NCBI GenBank assembly: GCA_024036415.1
Contig: JAMWET010001353.1
Coordinates: 826,501-890,500 of the forward strand
Source: Prochilodus magdalenae
Taxonomy: Eukaryota > Chordata > Actinopteri > Characiformes > Prochilodontidae
DNA: 64,000 nucleotides
Direction of reading: 5' to 3'
Part shown: positions 25,201 to 39,072 of the stretch, piece after piece
Layout: each line of letters starts with the position of its first letter
Numbering within the stretch: the first letter of the stretch is position 1
The notes under the pieces: generated by a model
What the model saw: the letters and a program-made list of their open reading frames with translations, nothing else
Databases searched by the model: none
Told to the model about the DNA's origin: nothing
Position numbers and translations under genes: made by a program

Positions 25201-28200
25201 CCAATTGCCAGAAAAGGCCTAGTTTCAGTCTGTTGACACATCCCCAAATAAAATGCACACAAAAACATGTGGCTTGAATTTATTTTAGCAACTTCAGGAT
25301 ATTTCTTACCCCATTCTTCACAGCAAATTAAAATGTCATAATAAAATGAAAGGCATGTAGCTGAATGCCTCCATTATCTGTATAGATGAAGACTTCCCTG
25401 TTAGGGTGACATTTAACTAGTTGTGCAATGTGTAAACGAAAGTGTCGTTTTGAAGGTTCAAATGTTCAACTGCACTACAACATGGTATCTGTGTTTTAGT
25501 GTATGTTTTAATGTGATAACTGACATTGTCTTCAATTATATAATTATTGCTTCTAAAATATGCTGCTTGTAAAAAGTGCTTGAGCAAGTTGAAGACACGT
25601 TAGACACGCACCTGTGAAACATAAAAGACAAGCTCATATTGTTTGATCTCAAATTCTCAAGATCTCAAATTAAGAACAGCAGTCATGTGTGTCTGGTTAG
25701 TTCAAATTCAACTCACGCATTGGCCAACTCATCTACAACCTGTGTAATATCAAGGAAATTAAATATATTCTTTGTTCATTGATTTTCCTGATAATATACA
25801 GGTTGTCGGTGAAACGAGTGAGTAAATTCTGAACAAAGAGCGGAGATAATAGAAGAAGCTGCAGATAAGGTGATGCAAAAAACCACAAGAGCAAATTCTA
25901 TCTACATCAATCTCTTTGCACACCAATCAACAACTGCTCAATGGTTTGCAAACCTGTTTCAAAGCTCCAGTTCAAGTCAAATGTAAACACCCCAACACAG
26001 AAATGGACTGAAGAAATACTTACTCCTCTACAATTTTGCCCTCCAGGCTATCGACAACCTCAAGTGAGACATCTCCCTGGGTCCAGTTAAGGCTAAGGGA
26101 CTTTTGGGTGCTGTGGGGATCCGTGGTCATCGCTGAGGGCACCAAGCTAATGTGTGGCCGGTATACACAGTAATACATGGGAAGCTTGGAGGTGATGCCA
26201 TCCACTCTCTGATTTACCGCTACCTCCATACCACGTGTATCACTGCAGCTCTCATCACCTAAAGTGACACAAACAGACACAGCATGTCATAAGAAATGAA
26301 AAAGCACATGCCACAGCCTTAAACACACATTATGCAGATCATACAATCTAGCACTGAAACAAATATATGAGAGCACTGGAATAGTACTGTGCAGGTTCAG
26401 TTTAGACTGAGAAAGACAAAGGCCTCTTTTCCACTGCAGGGCCAAGTAGTTCTGAGCACAAAGGATTTCAAGTTCAGGTTTTTTCATATGGATGTAGTTC
26501 TAAATAAAAGAACTCAGGCCACAAGCTCAACAGAGCTCTTCTAACATGTACCCACGGCCATTTGGGTGTGATGTAATGACTTAGCTATTAAATGACTGGT
26601 TCTGTCTATGTCTTTTGCAACCTGCTCCAAAATGTCAAGCTCAACACCCATTTCTAACACCAGTTGCTAAATGTTAAACATCACTGCCAACCAAACCAAA
26701 CAAAAACTGTTCTAAGTGTCTATTAACCCGGCTAGCAGGTAGCAAATCGTTTGAGTATTTATTATAAGTATTTCCTGAATATGATATGATGAGGTCCTGT
26801 CTTACCAATGAGAATGCTACTGACATAGATGGGTTCAATGAAGTGGCTCAGTAGTGCACCCTGGAAACCCAAAACCTGCCACTGTGTGATCTTGTCACTA
26901 GCGGACATACTGACCACACGGGAGACACTTTGCTCAAAAGCAGAGGAGAAGACAGAAAAGACTTTCCCGTCAATCATCACATGCAGGCCGATCTGATTAT
27001 TTACTTCCCATGCTGAGATGGACAAAGGGTTCAGACGACTAGACAGAGAGAAAGACAGATACAAATAACTTCATTACAATCTATAGTAAATACTAACTAA
27101 GACAATATTATAAATGTAAATGACAAGAAAGCAAGGAAGTGGTGTTTAGGTTCCTTCCTGAGTGGAAATACTGATCAAAGATTGTAAAAGAGGCCAATCA
27201 AAGCACCGTCAACTTGTAGTAACAGTGTTCACTTGTGTATTTGGCTCGGTAAGTCTTTATTTAAACAAATATGAAGGCCTGAGACATTCTGCACTTACTC
27301 CTATTTACATAGTGTGAGCATAAGTCAATTAAACCAATGACCAGTCTCAATAGCTGCTACTTTGTGAAGATGGGGAACATGAAGTTAATCGGAATAACTA
27401 TGAATGTAGGAGTTATGGCTGTGGAGATAAAAACTAGATAAACTGTGGGTGGTTGTGAGAAGTCATCTTACAGATGAGAGGGTATTTGAGCCGCGCCTTT
27501 AGGCAACTGGTTGAGGTACAGATGCAGGGTGATGTGACTCTTTAGACTGAGTAGTTTGGTACTCTGATCCTGCTGAAAGACAGACTTCTCCTCCAAAGAG
27601 CGATTCTTACTAAAGAACAACAACAGGTGCCTGTACAGATACCTACAAAATATTTAACACAATTAACTACACAGGAGTTGAATGCAATTTTGAACTTAAA
27701 CATAATTAACTCTAGTCAAAAGCAGCACCAGAAGCACATATATTTTAACTTGACTGTCAGAGTAATTTAGTTTGACAAATACTGCCAGAAACTCATACAT
27801 GTACTTATTCAGTTTGGTTATCTGTCTAACACATATGGCAAATATTCTGTGATTTCCCACCACACTAGACTGCAATGATTAACTAAATCAGTTATGTAGA
27901 AACTGTTCTCAAACACCATGTAATGTAACTCCACATTATAATGTAAACATCTAACACCATACTTTGACAAACAGAAAATGTGTGAACATAAAGACAACAC
28001 ACCGCATAAGTGATCTCCGTGCAGTCACCACCGCATGGGAGTCATGAAGGACACGTCCATTAGGTGCTAGGCTCTCCTTAGTGTTAAAGTTGCCAGTACC
28101 AAGAGCCACTACTTTATAGCCAGTCGCTGCAAGAAGACAGAGCACAAAGAGCTAAAACCACTGAAGAAAGATATCAACTTACAAACAGAAATCTATGAAT

Positions 28201-31200
28201 ACAGAGGAGCAGAAAATGCTGAGAAACGCTGAAGACATTTATAAGTATAATTAACAACAATAACGGATAATAATAAGTCAACTCAGCCATACGTTTAGTT
28301 TTCTTACATGTTGTTTGGCACTGTAAAATGTTACATGTCTTGTTATGTTTGATCTCCAATTATATGAACAGTATTTAGCTAAATGCTTATAAAATATAAA
28401 AGTAGCACAAGATATCAAGAGATTAAAGATTACTTTTTCAACTCCTTTTGTAAAAAAACAACTTCAATAGGTTTTGTTCAAACTAAAAATTAAATTACAT
28501 TTAATGCTACTTTTACAAATTTGAAACATTTTTGGAGGATGCTTTTATTATGACTACTAGCATCTTTACCTAAGAAACAATTTGCTGTTCTTTTAAAGCC
28601 TCCTTAACTCCAAACAGATATACGGCGTCTTGAAATGAAACTCCTCAACTCAAAACAATTTCCTGTAACTTCATTTCTCTATGACCACTTACTTCATAAC
28701 AACTGGCTCACTGTTTCACAACGCACACCAATACACAGGCTTTGCATGCTGCACAGTTTTGTAAGAACAATAACAGAGGCACTGGCCCACCTTCTGAACG
28801 AATAACTGTTTATTTGTAAACAGAACCTCTAAACCAATTCCGGAAAACCTAAAGGTAAATGAATTTATTCCTTCTTCATTCGTGCAATGGTGGGCTTAAA
28901 AGCATCATCACACAAATAAAAAAAATCTTATGTTTATTAATAAAATAAAAGTAATGGTGATATTTTACAGTCCTCATCACCATGTTGAAGTCACTTTGCA
29001 GGCTAAAGCCAAAAATGTGGCCCAAGGTGGGCTGTTCTGAACAAGCTCATTAAGCTTGTATGAGGGTCAAATACTTAATTAATAAATAAATAAATAAATA
29101 AATAAAATCACCATTGCACTCGCATTTCCAATTTCAAGAGTATCGTGATCTTCCGACAGGGCACATTTAGTCTACATCAGACTACTGGAATCCACTTCTG
29201 ACACTTGATGTCATATGTACAAAGGGGCCTCACATGACACAAATATGCAAACTTCAACACGGACATTAATAACGGCATGATGTGGTCCTACGTTTTGTCA
29301 TAACGTATACTTACGAGACTGAGTAACAAATGCAGCCACTGTTCCCCCACAGCAATTAAACTCTGGGTAACTTTCCATCAGCTTGGAGAACATCTCCCTA
29401 ACGGCACCGGGGACCTGATCTTTAATAGGGTTCTTCCTCTCTTTTGGGTCACACATGTAATGAACATATATAAAATCAACCAATAGTGTGTAAACATTCT
29501 TCATGGCTTTCTGTGTTTATTACAGTAGGTAAATTTACCAAACACTGTTCTTCCAGGATGGGCTTCTGGCACTGGGTAAACTCTCTCCTTCACTGGCAGT
29601 GGAGGAGGTCCCACTGACACACAGATACATGTACATATAGATAAAGAGACGCATGCACTGATAAATGCTTTACAAATGACATTAAACATTAGGTTTCACA
29701 CACAATTCAATCCAATTCCCAATACCAAAATCATTATCATTGGCTATTCTGAATACATAAGCTGTTCTAACGAACAATTTGTATCATTTATTATTGTATT
29801 TTTTTGTTTAAGTCAGATCCCAACCACACTTTATTAGGTAGGCGATCTAATGGCATCTCTTCGAAGAATCAGTACACATTTCCCTTAGTTTAACCACAAA
29901 ACCAATAGTGACGTCTATTCCCCTCTACAAGCTGGAAAATGTATCAGCAAAGTTCAATGGAGGGTTTTACATTTGGGAGATGTGAGTTCATTTTAAAATT
30001 TCAATAAGCTACTTTCGACGTCCTAGGGAATATGATCAGCAATATGGTGCTCGTTAACAATTTGTATTTCAATCAGGAAGTGTTTTTTTTTTTTTTTTCA
30101 AAGTTTAAAGAATTGAACTCGTGCTGAGACAGCATTAAAATGATTAGCGTAAGAAGGCTGCTACCAGTGGTTTGCACCACAGACTGAGTGGAAGGAATAT
30201 TACCAGGAACATCCGGCAGTACACCGTCATTCTCCAGAATAGGTAGTAGCTCCTCCAAGGCCAACTGAGCTGCTTTGGCCCTGGCTTCTTTCTTGTTGGT
30301 GCCCATCCCAGTCTTATACTCAACTCCATCGATAACAGCACAGAATGCAAAGTAGAAACCTGTTATTCCTCCTATTCAAAGCAACCAGACAAACACAAAC
30401 ATGTCATGTCATATTTAGCCGCTGTACTACTGGCTGCGACCGCAGGAAAGTTGAGTTTGCTAACACTGTATGCAACTGTGACTTTAAATGATGAATGGAA
30501 GATATGAGTATGTTGTGTCTGTTCAATACAACTAACCCCACCGCCCACTTCTGTTACCCAAATACATAAACATATTAGACATGTAACAATACAACCTATC
30601 ATGCTGTATCAAACTGGGCTGTAGCTTAACGCATTATATAACTGTATTGGAGCCAGCAAATTACCTAGAGGCTACCGTTTTAGCTAAGGGCTAACATATT
30701 CGCATGCAGCTACAGCATTACATCAGGATGGTATAATGTCTTTGTTTAAAAACTTGAAGTGAAACGAAAGGAAATCATTTCACATTTCGGATTAGACTGA
30801 GGAATAATATAGTGAGCTGAGAGATCACTGCATTGTATCAAAGCAAATTCTCAAAGTTTTGCATCCCTTTAAAACACCCACGGAAAAGTTTAAACACCTG
30901 TAGTAACAGTCTCCTTCATCTCCACCTGGAACTGCAGCACCTGTGAAAGCTGGTATAGCATCGACACAGCATGGGTCTCTCCTCGCTTGTATCTGTCTAT
31001 CAGCTCTTTAGGGAAGTGTTTTGGTTTGGAGCCTGCGGAATACAGAGAAAACATTTAAACATTCAAGGTTTCATAAAAACAAAGAGAAAACAAAAAGGAA
31101 AAATATATTTTAAAAAAGAAAGAAAGAAAAAAAAGAATGAAAAAGTGGCAACTAAACTGTTTTTGGAGGAGTTGCCAGCCTGGTCAAATGTGCTGCTGTT

Positions 31201-31323
31201 GAATGCAGGGGCAGGCTGCGGGACACAAGGTGAGCACCCAGGGGCTGATGCCATGTTCTTCTTCAGGATTTGAGCAAAACTGGCCCCTCTGGACACATGG
31301 TACGATCCTCCACGTCCCATCAT
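20791..31323 (-). CDS. adad1: Adenosine deaminase domain-containing protein 1, complete, 11 coding exons
   Basis: Exons in transcript order are 31323-31158, 31032-30898, 30359-30165, 29613-29539, 29440-29315, 28126-28003, 27642-27472, 27038-26806, 26258-26024, 23864-23732 and 20904-20791. All introns are GT-AG and phases match throughout; 1707 nt give 568 aa, close to mammalian ADAD1. Residues 1-55 carry [10 protein letters not shown] single dsRNA-binding domain spans about residues 100-165 ([19 protein letters not shown], then [17 protein letters not shown]). The A-deamin domain fills the C-terminal two thirds ([56 protein letters not shown], ending GYGQWVEKP). HAE, PCG and SCSDK of active ADARs read HAV, PKG and SAS here, so RNA editing activity is not expected. 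The family is a testis nuclear RNA-binding protein needed for sperm differentiation in mouse. The 29440 acceptor and the 31158 donor are weak and are the least certain junctions. Confidence 0.93.
22186..22222. repeat. (AAT)n microsatellite in the last adad1 intron
   Basis: About twelve ATA/AAT units inside the 2.8-kb intron between adad1 coding exons 10 and 11. Confidence 0.9.
24664..24693. repeat. (AAAT)n microsatellite in an adad1 intron
   Basis: Seven AAAT units. Similar tracts lie at 6264-6296 and 29080-29106. Confidence 0.9.
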
Positions 31324-32480
31324 TTTGACACTGCAGAAACAAACAGCAGTTACTATACTTTGTAAACAAATTAACTGAGAAGTGTTTTTGTCAAGCTAAG
31401 GGAAAACCAGACTCAGAAAGAATGATATTCTGCCAATGAAGTCAGAACCCTATGTGTTAAACCTAAGCTAGCTGGCAGAGGTGGATAGTAACTAGTTACG
31501 CTGCCCTGAGTACATATACTTCAGTAAAGTACTAATGGATTTGTACTTTGCCAAGTACTTTCTCATCAGAATACTTTAGAGAAGTGAACAAAGAATTACA
31601 TTTCCATATTTTTAGATTTAATAAATCCTGTGTCATTGTTGACAACAAATGTACTGCCTTATGATCACATCTTGACATTGGAGCTTTAGCATTTTATTTT
31701 AGACCAAAATGATAATAATTAGTCTAATTTTTTTTTACTTTTACTTTAGTTGTTTGAAAACACTTTAATTGTGCCAGTATTGTACCGAGGTACTTTTACT
31801 TGAGTACTGATTCAGGCTACTCTGCCCACACTGTAGCTGGCCCGGAAAACCCGGAGTTAGGACAGTAACATTAGCTACAACAGATGGACAGAAATAACAT
31901 ATTAGTAAAACCGACTCAGACTGACCTCAGACTAAACAATGAGTTCAGCACAGTTCTGCGAAGCCCAGACTGTCGTCGGGCTAAGTCAGCATTAGCTTGC
32001 CTTAGCTAGCTAACGTACGCATTTTACAAATGCCCGACGCTAACGTTAGCTTAACTGCTAAACGCTAGCTACACCGCACACCCGGCAATGTCTTCATCAG
32101 CTTGGCGAACTTTTTCTGCCAAATTTATAACTTAATAAACACTGGCTGGTACAAAAAAAGCCTATCTGTCGAAAAAAACGAAAACAGCTACATACATGTT
32201 TGCGCAATTAGTTAGTTTTGTCTAAATAGGCAACAGTTTAGCTACGTTAGCTAGCGAACCATGCTAAGACCGTAGTGGCGAACCAAACTGCCTCATTACA
32301 TCTGGATTTATTACCACCCAGGACAGCGGCGTATTAGTCAAACAACCTTTTCGGGATGAATAAAAACCTGTTCAACCTTAGGATACTGAAGAAGCGCTTT
32401 CTGCGTCGTGTACAAACTGAACCTGAGCTACTGAACGAAACTCCTGGTGAAGCCTGACCAGGTCCAGGGTCACATGGCTG
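31324..32480 (-). other. adad1 5' region: end of start-codon exon, intron and presumed leader exon
   Basis: The start-codon exon reaches back to 31330, where CTGCAG gives a splice acceptor (minus strand), so at least one non-coding leader exon must lie further right. Its position is not determined; the less repetitive stretch at about 32.0-32.5 kb is the likely place. The intron contains an old interspersed repeat at about 31490-31840. Confidence 0.4.
31490..31840. mobile_element. Old DNA-transposon-like repeat in the adad1 5' intron
   Basis: GTGGATAGTAACTAGTTACG at the left and GTACTTTTACTTGAGTACTG at the right are end blocks of a widespread fish repeat. The interior is AT-rich and non-coding. 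Confidence 0.5.
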
Positions 32481-32499
32481 AAGAAGGTGAGGCGATCCA

Positions 32500-35400
32500 G
32501 CGGAGCGTCTCTAAAGGAAAGTAGAATTTAATGCGCCAACCACTGCACCACTACATACACCTGACGACTTACAGTTTACTGTATATTATTTATGATTATT
32601 TATATTGTTCTTTTTTAGTGTAATAATAACCATGCGACTTTAGTGGCTCTGTAGTAGTACTGATCATTTTTTGGTGATAAACATTGGGCTTCCATATATA
32701 TTGGATTAAAATTTATAATAATGATTAGTATGGCCATTATTACAGAGAGAAATTTATTTGTAGTACATCATTTAAATAATTTCCTTTTTTACACTGATGG
32801 ATTGGCGACCTGTTCAGGGTGTTTCCTGCCACATAATGATCACTGAGGCTGGCTCCTGCATCTCTCCCACGACCCAGGTGGATAAGCAGTTTAGATGAAG
32901 AATGAATGAGCTATATTTCAGCTGTTACAGAGTGGCAAGAAAAACGTGAAGTTTAAATGAGAGATAATTTCGTACTATACTGTGTTTCAATCTATAACTC
33001 ATGTTCAGTCTTTTTTTTTTTTGATGGCACAGGCCTTCCCTCAGTTCAGGCATTTTGCAGCTGGTCTTATCAGTGTGAGCTAATATAGATTAAAACCTGG
33101 CCAGAGAACCATTGTGCTTAGTCTAAATAAACTGAATATCATTCAGTCTTGAATAAAATACAGATCTCTTTGGCCTTGTTATTACCTCAGTCAGTGCTTC
33201 TCGTCTAGACTTGTTCTTGACTGCCCTGTTCTTAATTGTAGAAGTGGACTAGGGGACCTTACAGGTCTTCTAACCTCCAAAAAAACCCATTAATGGAAGT
33301 GATGAAGAATAGTGCCATCTCAGGTTTCAGTTTGAGATTCATGACCTTTATATGACACCCTTTTAAGTGGACTTCACTTGAAACTGAACTTCCATTGCTC
33401 TATTAGTTGCAATAGGAAAGGCAATGACCCATGATTAAGAGTGAAAGGGATGGTGGTCTGTGTAGATATGATGCAGGAAGTGACATCAGTAGCCCACGCT
33501 AAGGGAGAGCACGGGACAGCGTTGGGGTTTTTCAGATGGTTACTTGTGTGTACGTTCATTTTACACAGGATCTTTAGGCACGTTAGTGAGCGTGTGTGCT
33601 TGTGTGTTGGGAAAATTAGGTCAGGCCGCTTATGACGATGATGTTTAAAAATAGACATTCATTACTACCAAGCGCTGTCATTAGCAGCTAACAAACCCAA
33701 CAAGAACTGAACCATGGGGTCTTGACAAGTGAACTGATCGAGTTGATATGTGTAATATTTCTCTTTTTGAGACGGTTGTAATCTTATTATAAGATTATTT
33801 AACTTGTGTTCAGACTTAAAACAAGCAAAGCTGTCTAGGAATAGGATAAACAATTTTACAACCAGCTTACAAAAGTGATAAATACTAGCCATATATTAGC
33901 CATATTGTCGTGATTTATGATCATTTGACTTGATAACACGTGACTCATGACTTGTAATATTAAAAGGTAACCTCTGTGGGTTAAACGATGACCACTGCTT
34001 TCACCTGGAAACTGGTTAGCCTTTAGAACAAACCCTCAGTGAGATTGTTTTCTGGTGGTAAACACATTCAAAAGACGCAAATCTCCCTCCATTATGGAAA
34101 CATTTACTAACACAAGCAAGGCTACTCACAGCTCTAGCTCTGGGCCTGGCGCATAACTTGTAGGGGTTTCCCCACATGATTCATGTGTGGTATATTGAGC
34201 ATTGATCCTTATGGAAGTTTATCAGAGCTGTTGGTAGGATGGTTTTGTGTATGTGTGTGTTTAAATACATTTCCAGTGAGGGAATCAGTGTGCTCTGTAC
34301 AGGAAAATTAAAACGGAAGCGCATCGCTGAAGGCTCTTCGCCTCAACGGCAGAAACATAGCCCACACATACGCATACAGACTAATATCAGTGCCTGGAAA
34401 AACCACAATATGAATGTGACGCGTTCTGTTTCCATATGTAAGCATTCACTCCTCTGACCAGTCCCCACTTTGGCCTCGGTGGCCTATTTACATGTGCATA
34501 CAACCAGAGCATGTGTTTGTAACCAATGCACACAAATTAGGCATTAGAGTTTAGCGAGCGGCAGGGCATGTTACTGTACAACTGTCTGCACTGATGCTGA
34601 TGCACCCAGTGTGCGCTGTGGTTGTGTGGTATGCTGCTACGACCATGCAGAGTTTATCATCATCTTTCCTATAAATGGTTTTATTTTTAGTCACCTTGTC
34701 CTGGTGATTTAGTCATATGAGGATTCAGGTCGGCCTACCCATTGCGGAAACTCTAACATGCACTTTTTGCGGCCTGGCTTGATGCATTCTGATTTGATCC
34801 CTAAAAAACTGCTTACGTCTCAGTAACTAGTCGTGTGAAAATTAAAATGGTTTACCATGGGCCTGTAAATGCTACAGGGAAACCGTGCACTTTCCATTTG
34901 TGCACCCCCTCAGCACTAATAACGACTCGATGAATCATCTATTCTGCTGTAGCCTGGATGATTGGTTGATGATTGATGGAGAACAACCAAGAGGAAGAGC
35001 TTAGTCAGAATTTTGTTCTTTGCTCGGATTGGTTTCGTATCATCATGTGAGTGTTGAGACCTGATTAGTTTCATTATGTTAGGCTTGCATTAGTATGCGG
35101 CCTAGGCCTTTAGCCCCCTCCCCCCTTCTGTCAGTTTCCTAGACATATTTGAGAAACTTCTGCCAGGGAAAGCACCGCTGCTGCCACAAAGAGAACGAAT
35201 TCTTAATCCAAGCGCATATAAATCACGCACTAATCATGAAATTCGATCAATATTAACTCTAGTCCCAAGAATTGCGGTTCTTCAACTGCTTAGTGAGAAG
35301 GCAAGCCAGAACAATACTCCGTGGTACTGTTTTTGCGCATTTCATCACACTGTCATCACATCCACTAGAGGGCAGAACACTCATAAAGGTATTTTGTAAA

Positions 35401-36470
35401 TAAAAGGTCAGAAGTTCAGCCCAAAACAACTTATTCAGCATGTTTGAATCAGATTGCTTACACAGGCCTTCCCTAGTAGCTGAATACATGTTGAGTGAAG
35501 TTCATTGGTGCTGCTTTAAATTTAATCAAACTAGTCGTCAGATGATGCAGGGCAAGTAAGAGTAGGGCCCTAATCCTGAGTACTGGTTTGAGGACCACTG
35601 TTGTCCAGGGAGGAAAGATTTTTAATGGAACAGACCAACAATGAACGCAAACCTACAACATCATGAATGTACCACAAAGAGAATAATACTCTCTGTAGTG
35701 TATTATAGGAATCTTAACTGGATACCTTTTAAGAAAGTCACTTAATGCTGATTAATATCTGTTCCATAAATCATTATATACTGTAGACAACTTATAACCC
35801 ATTTGATCAAGTAATTTCAGGATAAATGTACAGTTTCAGGCAACGGTTTAAGGAATGCAGTGTATGCACAGAGGCAGGTGGACTACAGTCTGTAGTTGTT
35901 GAACAAAGAAGTACTCGTATATGGTAAGTGGAACTGATCACATGGACAATAAGTGCATATACAAGGGGGTGTAGCTAATGAAGAGGCTGTTTGGTGTTGC
36001 TTGGTTGTAATGATAAGCTATCTCAATCACACACACACACCCATATATACAATTTAAATATGCCGTATTTGTATTTAGGTGTTTGGACAGTGTATTTAAA
36101 AGTGCCATAGTTTTAGAAGACATATGTGCAGTCAGATACTGTACATTTAAGACTGTACACTGACATACTGGCAAACTTATGCCCATAGAAGCATCCGTGA
36201 ACGTATCACTTTGCCAATTAAGTAGCCATAGGTCTTGTCTGCATTATAATCCTATATAAACCAGCTACCAAGAACTACAGCAAAATGGAACATGACAAAA
36301 GCTGTTCTGTAGAGGGAACGTTGCTTTGTTAACGTATGAAAATTAAACAGAACGCCTCTATTAGTTGATCTATAAGAGATAAAAGCACTCTGAGGAAGAT
36401 GGTAGTCTTCATTGGTATTGATGAGAAACTGACATGTACATAAGTAACTTCATTAGAGATTTTAACAAAG
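32500..36470. other. Intergenic between adad1 and tcof1, left part
   Basis: No exon-like frame was recognised. A fragment near 35865-35995 (GGTAAGTGGAACTGATCACA and GGGGGTGTAGCTAATG) matches the terminal part of the foldback MITE family found at 60055-60300. This interval contains or adjoins the synteny join. Confidence 0.55.
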
Positions 36471-36473
36471 CGA

Positions 36474-36918
36474 CATAGTAACACTACTATGTTCCTGCTC
36501 ACCTACAAAGCTCTGCACAATTTTGCTCCTTCTTACCTGTCTGACCTTCTTCCTCACAAACCCTCTCGCTCTCTCAGGTCTTCTACAGCTGGGCTTATTC
36601 ACAATTCCTCCATCCAACCTACATGGCTTTGGTGACCGAGCATTTTCCAGACTTGCTCTTGGACTCTGGAACTCTCTCCCACCCCTGGTCAAGCAGTCCA
36701 GTTCACTCTCTGTATTTAAATCTAATCTGAAAACACATCTCTTCACGCTCGCTTACAACCTGCCTCAAGACTAAAACTGCTCTCATAAATGAGCACGCTC
36801 TTATTGTCTATTGTCTACTGTATGTCCTTGTGGTTATCAATGTTTGTTTCTTTCCTGTTTGACATCCACAATCCATTGTAAGCGACTTTGGGTTTGTGAA
36901 AAGCACTATACAAAAATA

Positions 36919-36950
<32 letters not shown>

Positions 36951-36952
36951 CT
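36474..36952 (+). mobile_element. L2/Rex1-type LINE, truncated 3' end
   Basis: Frames read LTYKALHNFAPSYLSDLL, then after a frameshift GDRAFSRLALGLWNSLPP and FKSNLKTHLFTLAY, the C-terminal tail of L2/Rex1-like reverse transcriptases. The 3' UTR ends with GTGAAAAGCACTATACAAAA, AATAAA and a (TTA)n microsatellite tail (36925-36952). This is typical 5'-truncated LINE structure. Confidence 0.85.
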
Positions 36953-37763
36953 AACGACGACAGACTAAAGCATAGACTAACGCAGTTGTCCTTAACCGGC
37001 CCCCTGGATGGTCCACATTCCTGCTCTATCCCAGCTCCCAAAATGCCCTTTCCAAAAACACTTACGAACATGGAATATTCTGCAAAGGTGTGTTATGAAG
37101 ACAGAACAAAGCTAAAATGTAGACTGGGGATTCCCAAACCCTTGCACCTCCCACTTAAGCAACCACAAAAAGCTTCCGTAGCCCAAATTAAGATCTAATT
37201 TGCCTATGTGTGTCAAATGCAAAGAAATACAACACAATACATAATGTAGCCCATATACCACTGAAAATGTCTGTCACTCTCGCCTAAAAGGAAAATCATT
37301 AAACTCCTAACCCTACTCCATCTACAAATACTCTAAACGATATCACCATACATGAGTATGAAAATGGGAAATATATTCACCTGTTCATTTCCATCTCAAA
37401 GAAATACAACACAATAATTCATGTAACCAATACTTTCATTTGACTGCACATATCAGCAAAAATCAATGTTCCGATTACAGTAATTTGTATATGATGAATA
37501 AATTCCATTCAAAAGGAAAAATATTTTGACATAGCACATCAGTCATGCATTATGCACAGTCTATCAAGGAGTCTGACCTTAATATGATAAGTTTTACAAA
37601 AATGATCACAACAATAATTACTGTCATATTGCTATTGTGCCTGGCTACACATTTATATTTTGTAGTAAAATTAAAAAAATAATAAAATAAAAAGCTGTCT
37701 CGCAACACTACCACTGCCCACTAGAGGGGCACAGCCCACAGATTAAACACCGCTGGTGTAGAC

Positions 37764-37937
37764 CAGTGTTTTTCAACCTCGGTTACACGGGGCACTCTCC
37801 TGCCCTGCACAGTTTGGTTGATTCCCTGCTGCTCTGAAAGGGCTTGTCAATGAAATTGGATCAGGTGTGTTAGGAGCAGGGAAAACACTAAAATGTGCAG
37901 TGCAATGTGCCTCCAGGAACAGGGTTGAAAAACAGTG
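37764..37937. mobile_element. 174-bp non-autonomous hAT MITE with 8-bp target duplication
   Basis: The ends CAGTGTTTTTCAACC and GGTTGAAAAACAGTG are near-perfect terminal inverted repeats. GTGTAGAC flanks both sides exactly (37756-37763 and 37938-37945). An 8-bp duplication and CAGTG ends are hallmarks of hAT elements. Confidence 0.9.
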
Positions 37938-38217
37938 GTGTAGACCATACGGGGGTACCTTAAACCATTGGACTAATGAGGTTTGCTGGTGAATATTTTA
38001 AACAGTGAAGCAAAACTTTTTTTTTTTGGATCACCGTAGCTTAGTAAAAGATCAGAAACAAACTGAGGGCTGTTTCCTAATATCACACAGTGAGAAAACT
38101 GCCTACTGTTTTCATATAAATACCAATTCATTATAAACCTAATAGAGATTCAAACACCCATGCCTGTTTGGAACTCTGCCTTTAGGGTTGGATGAGATTA
38201 CTGGCAATTTGTTTCCT

Positions 38218-38500
38218 TGCATAGTCGTGGGCTGGAGGTTAGGGAACCAGCTTTGTGACCGGAGGGTCGCTGGTTCGATTCCCTGAGCCTACAGTAACGA
38301 CTGAGGTGCCCTTGAGCAAGGCACCTAACCCCTAACTGCGCCGTGGATAGGGCTGCCCACCGTTCTGGGTAAGTGTGCTCACTGCCGCCTAGTGTGTTCA
38401 CTAGTGAGTGTGTTTGTGGTGTTTCACTTCACGGATGGGTTAAATGCAGAGACTAAATTTCCCCACTGTGGGATCAACAAAGGATTTAAATCTTTAAATC
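38218..38500 (+). mobile_element. tRNA-derived SINE, family 1
   Basis: A tRNA-like head contains the B box GGTTCGATTCC (38272-38282). The body has GAGCAAGGCACCTAACCCC and GTGTGCTCACTGCCGCC and ends ATGGGTTAAATGCAGAG... CACTGTGGGATCAACAAAGG. This is a common fish SINE layout. Confidence 0.8.
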
Positions 38501-39072
38501 TACATTTATCAACTCATGGAGGGCCACTGGCAATGACTCCCAATGTCCTTTCTTGAGGACAAATTCATGAGAGGAAGGAAAAACATGGAATGCCTGACAC
38601 TGGGCTTTTGTAAAACTGTTAACAATATCCATGTACAGTAACGAAATGTGAAAATATTTGTGTAAAATATTTCCTAAACAGAAACAGTTATTTTATAAAG
38701 TACAGTAGGCACTAGTTATCTTCCACAACAGTGATCACATGTTTAAAGATGACTCCTCACATTCATAACCCAGCAGCATCTTTGCATAACACATCTGGTA
38801 TGTTCATATCACTTTTAAAATGAATACATAAACATAAAACACAGCTCAATCACACAGAGACGGTGTTAGGAACTAATAAAACAAGAAACACTAAGAATCT
38901 AGAAAAGCACTCACTCCCCTCAAAAAAGTTAAAAAATATTCGCTCTGTCACATGCACATATATACATAAACATACAAACAGTAAATATATATAGGACGGC
39001 ATTCACAATGCTTGTTGAGAAATGTCCATGTTCTGTTGTGAGGCTAAATACATCCAATCATTACTTTTGTGT

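Noticed and set aside
29441..29507. Longer alternative for adad1 exon 5 starting near the MKNVYTLLV reading
   Set aside because: The extra residues have no counterpart in the family, and the shorter acceptor (CCCAAAAG at 29440) gives the right phase and a better alignment.
38272..38282. Possible tRNA gene (B box)
   Set aside because: No complete cloverleaf; the motif belongs to a SINE head. The same holds for the family 2 copies.
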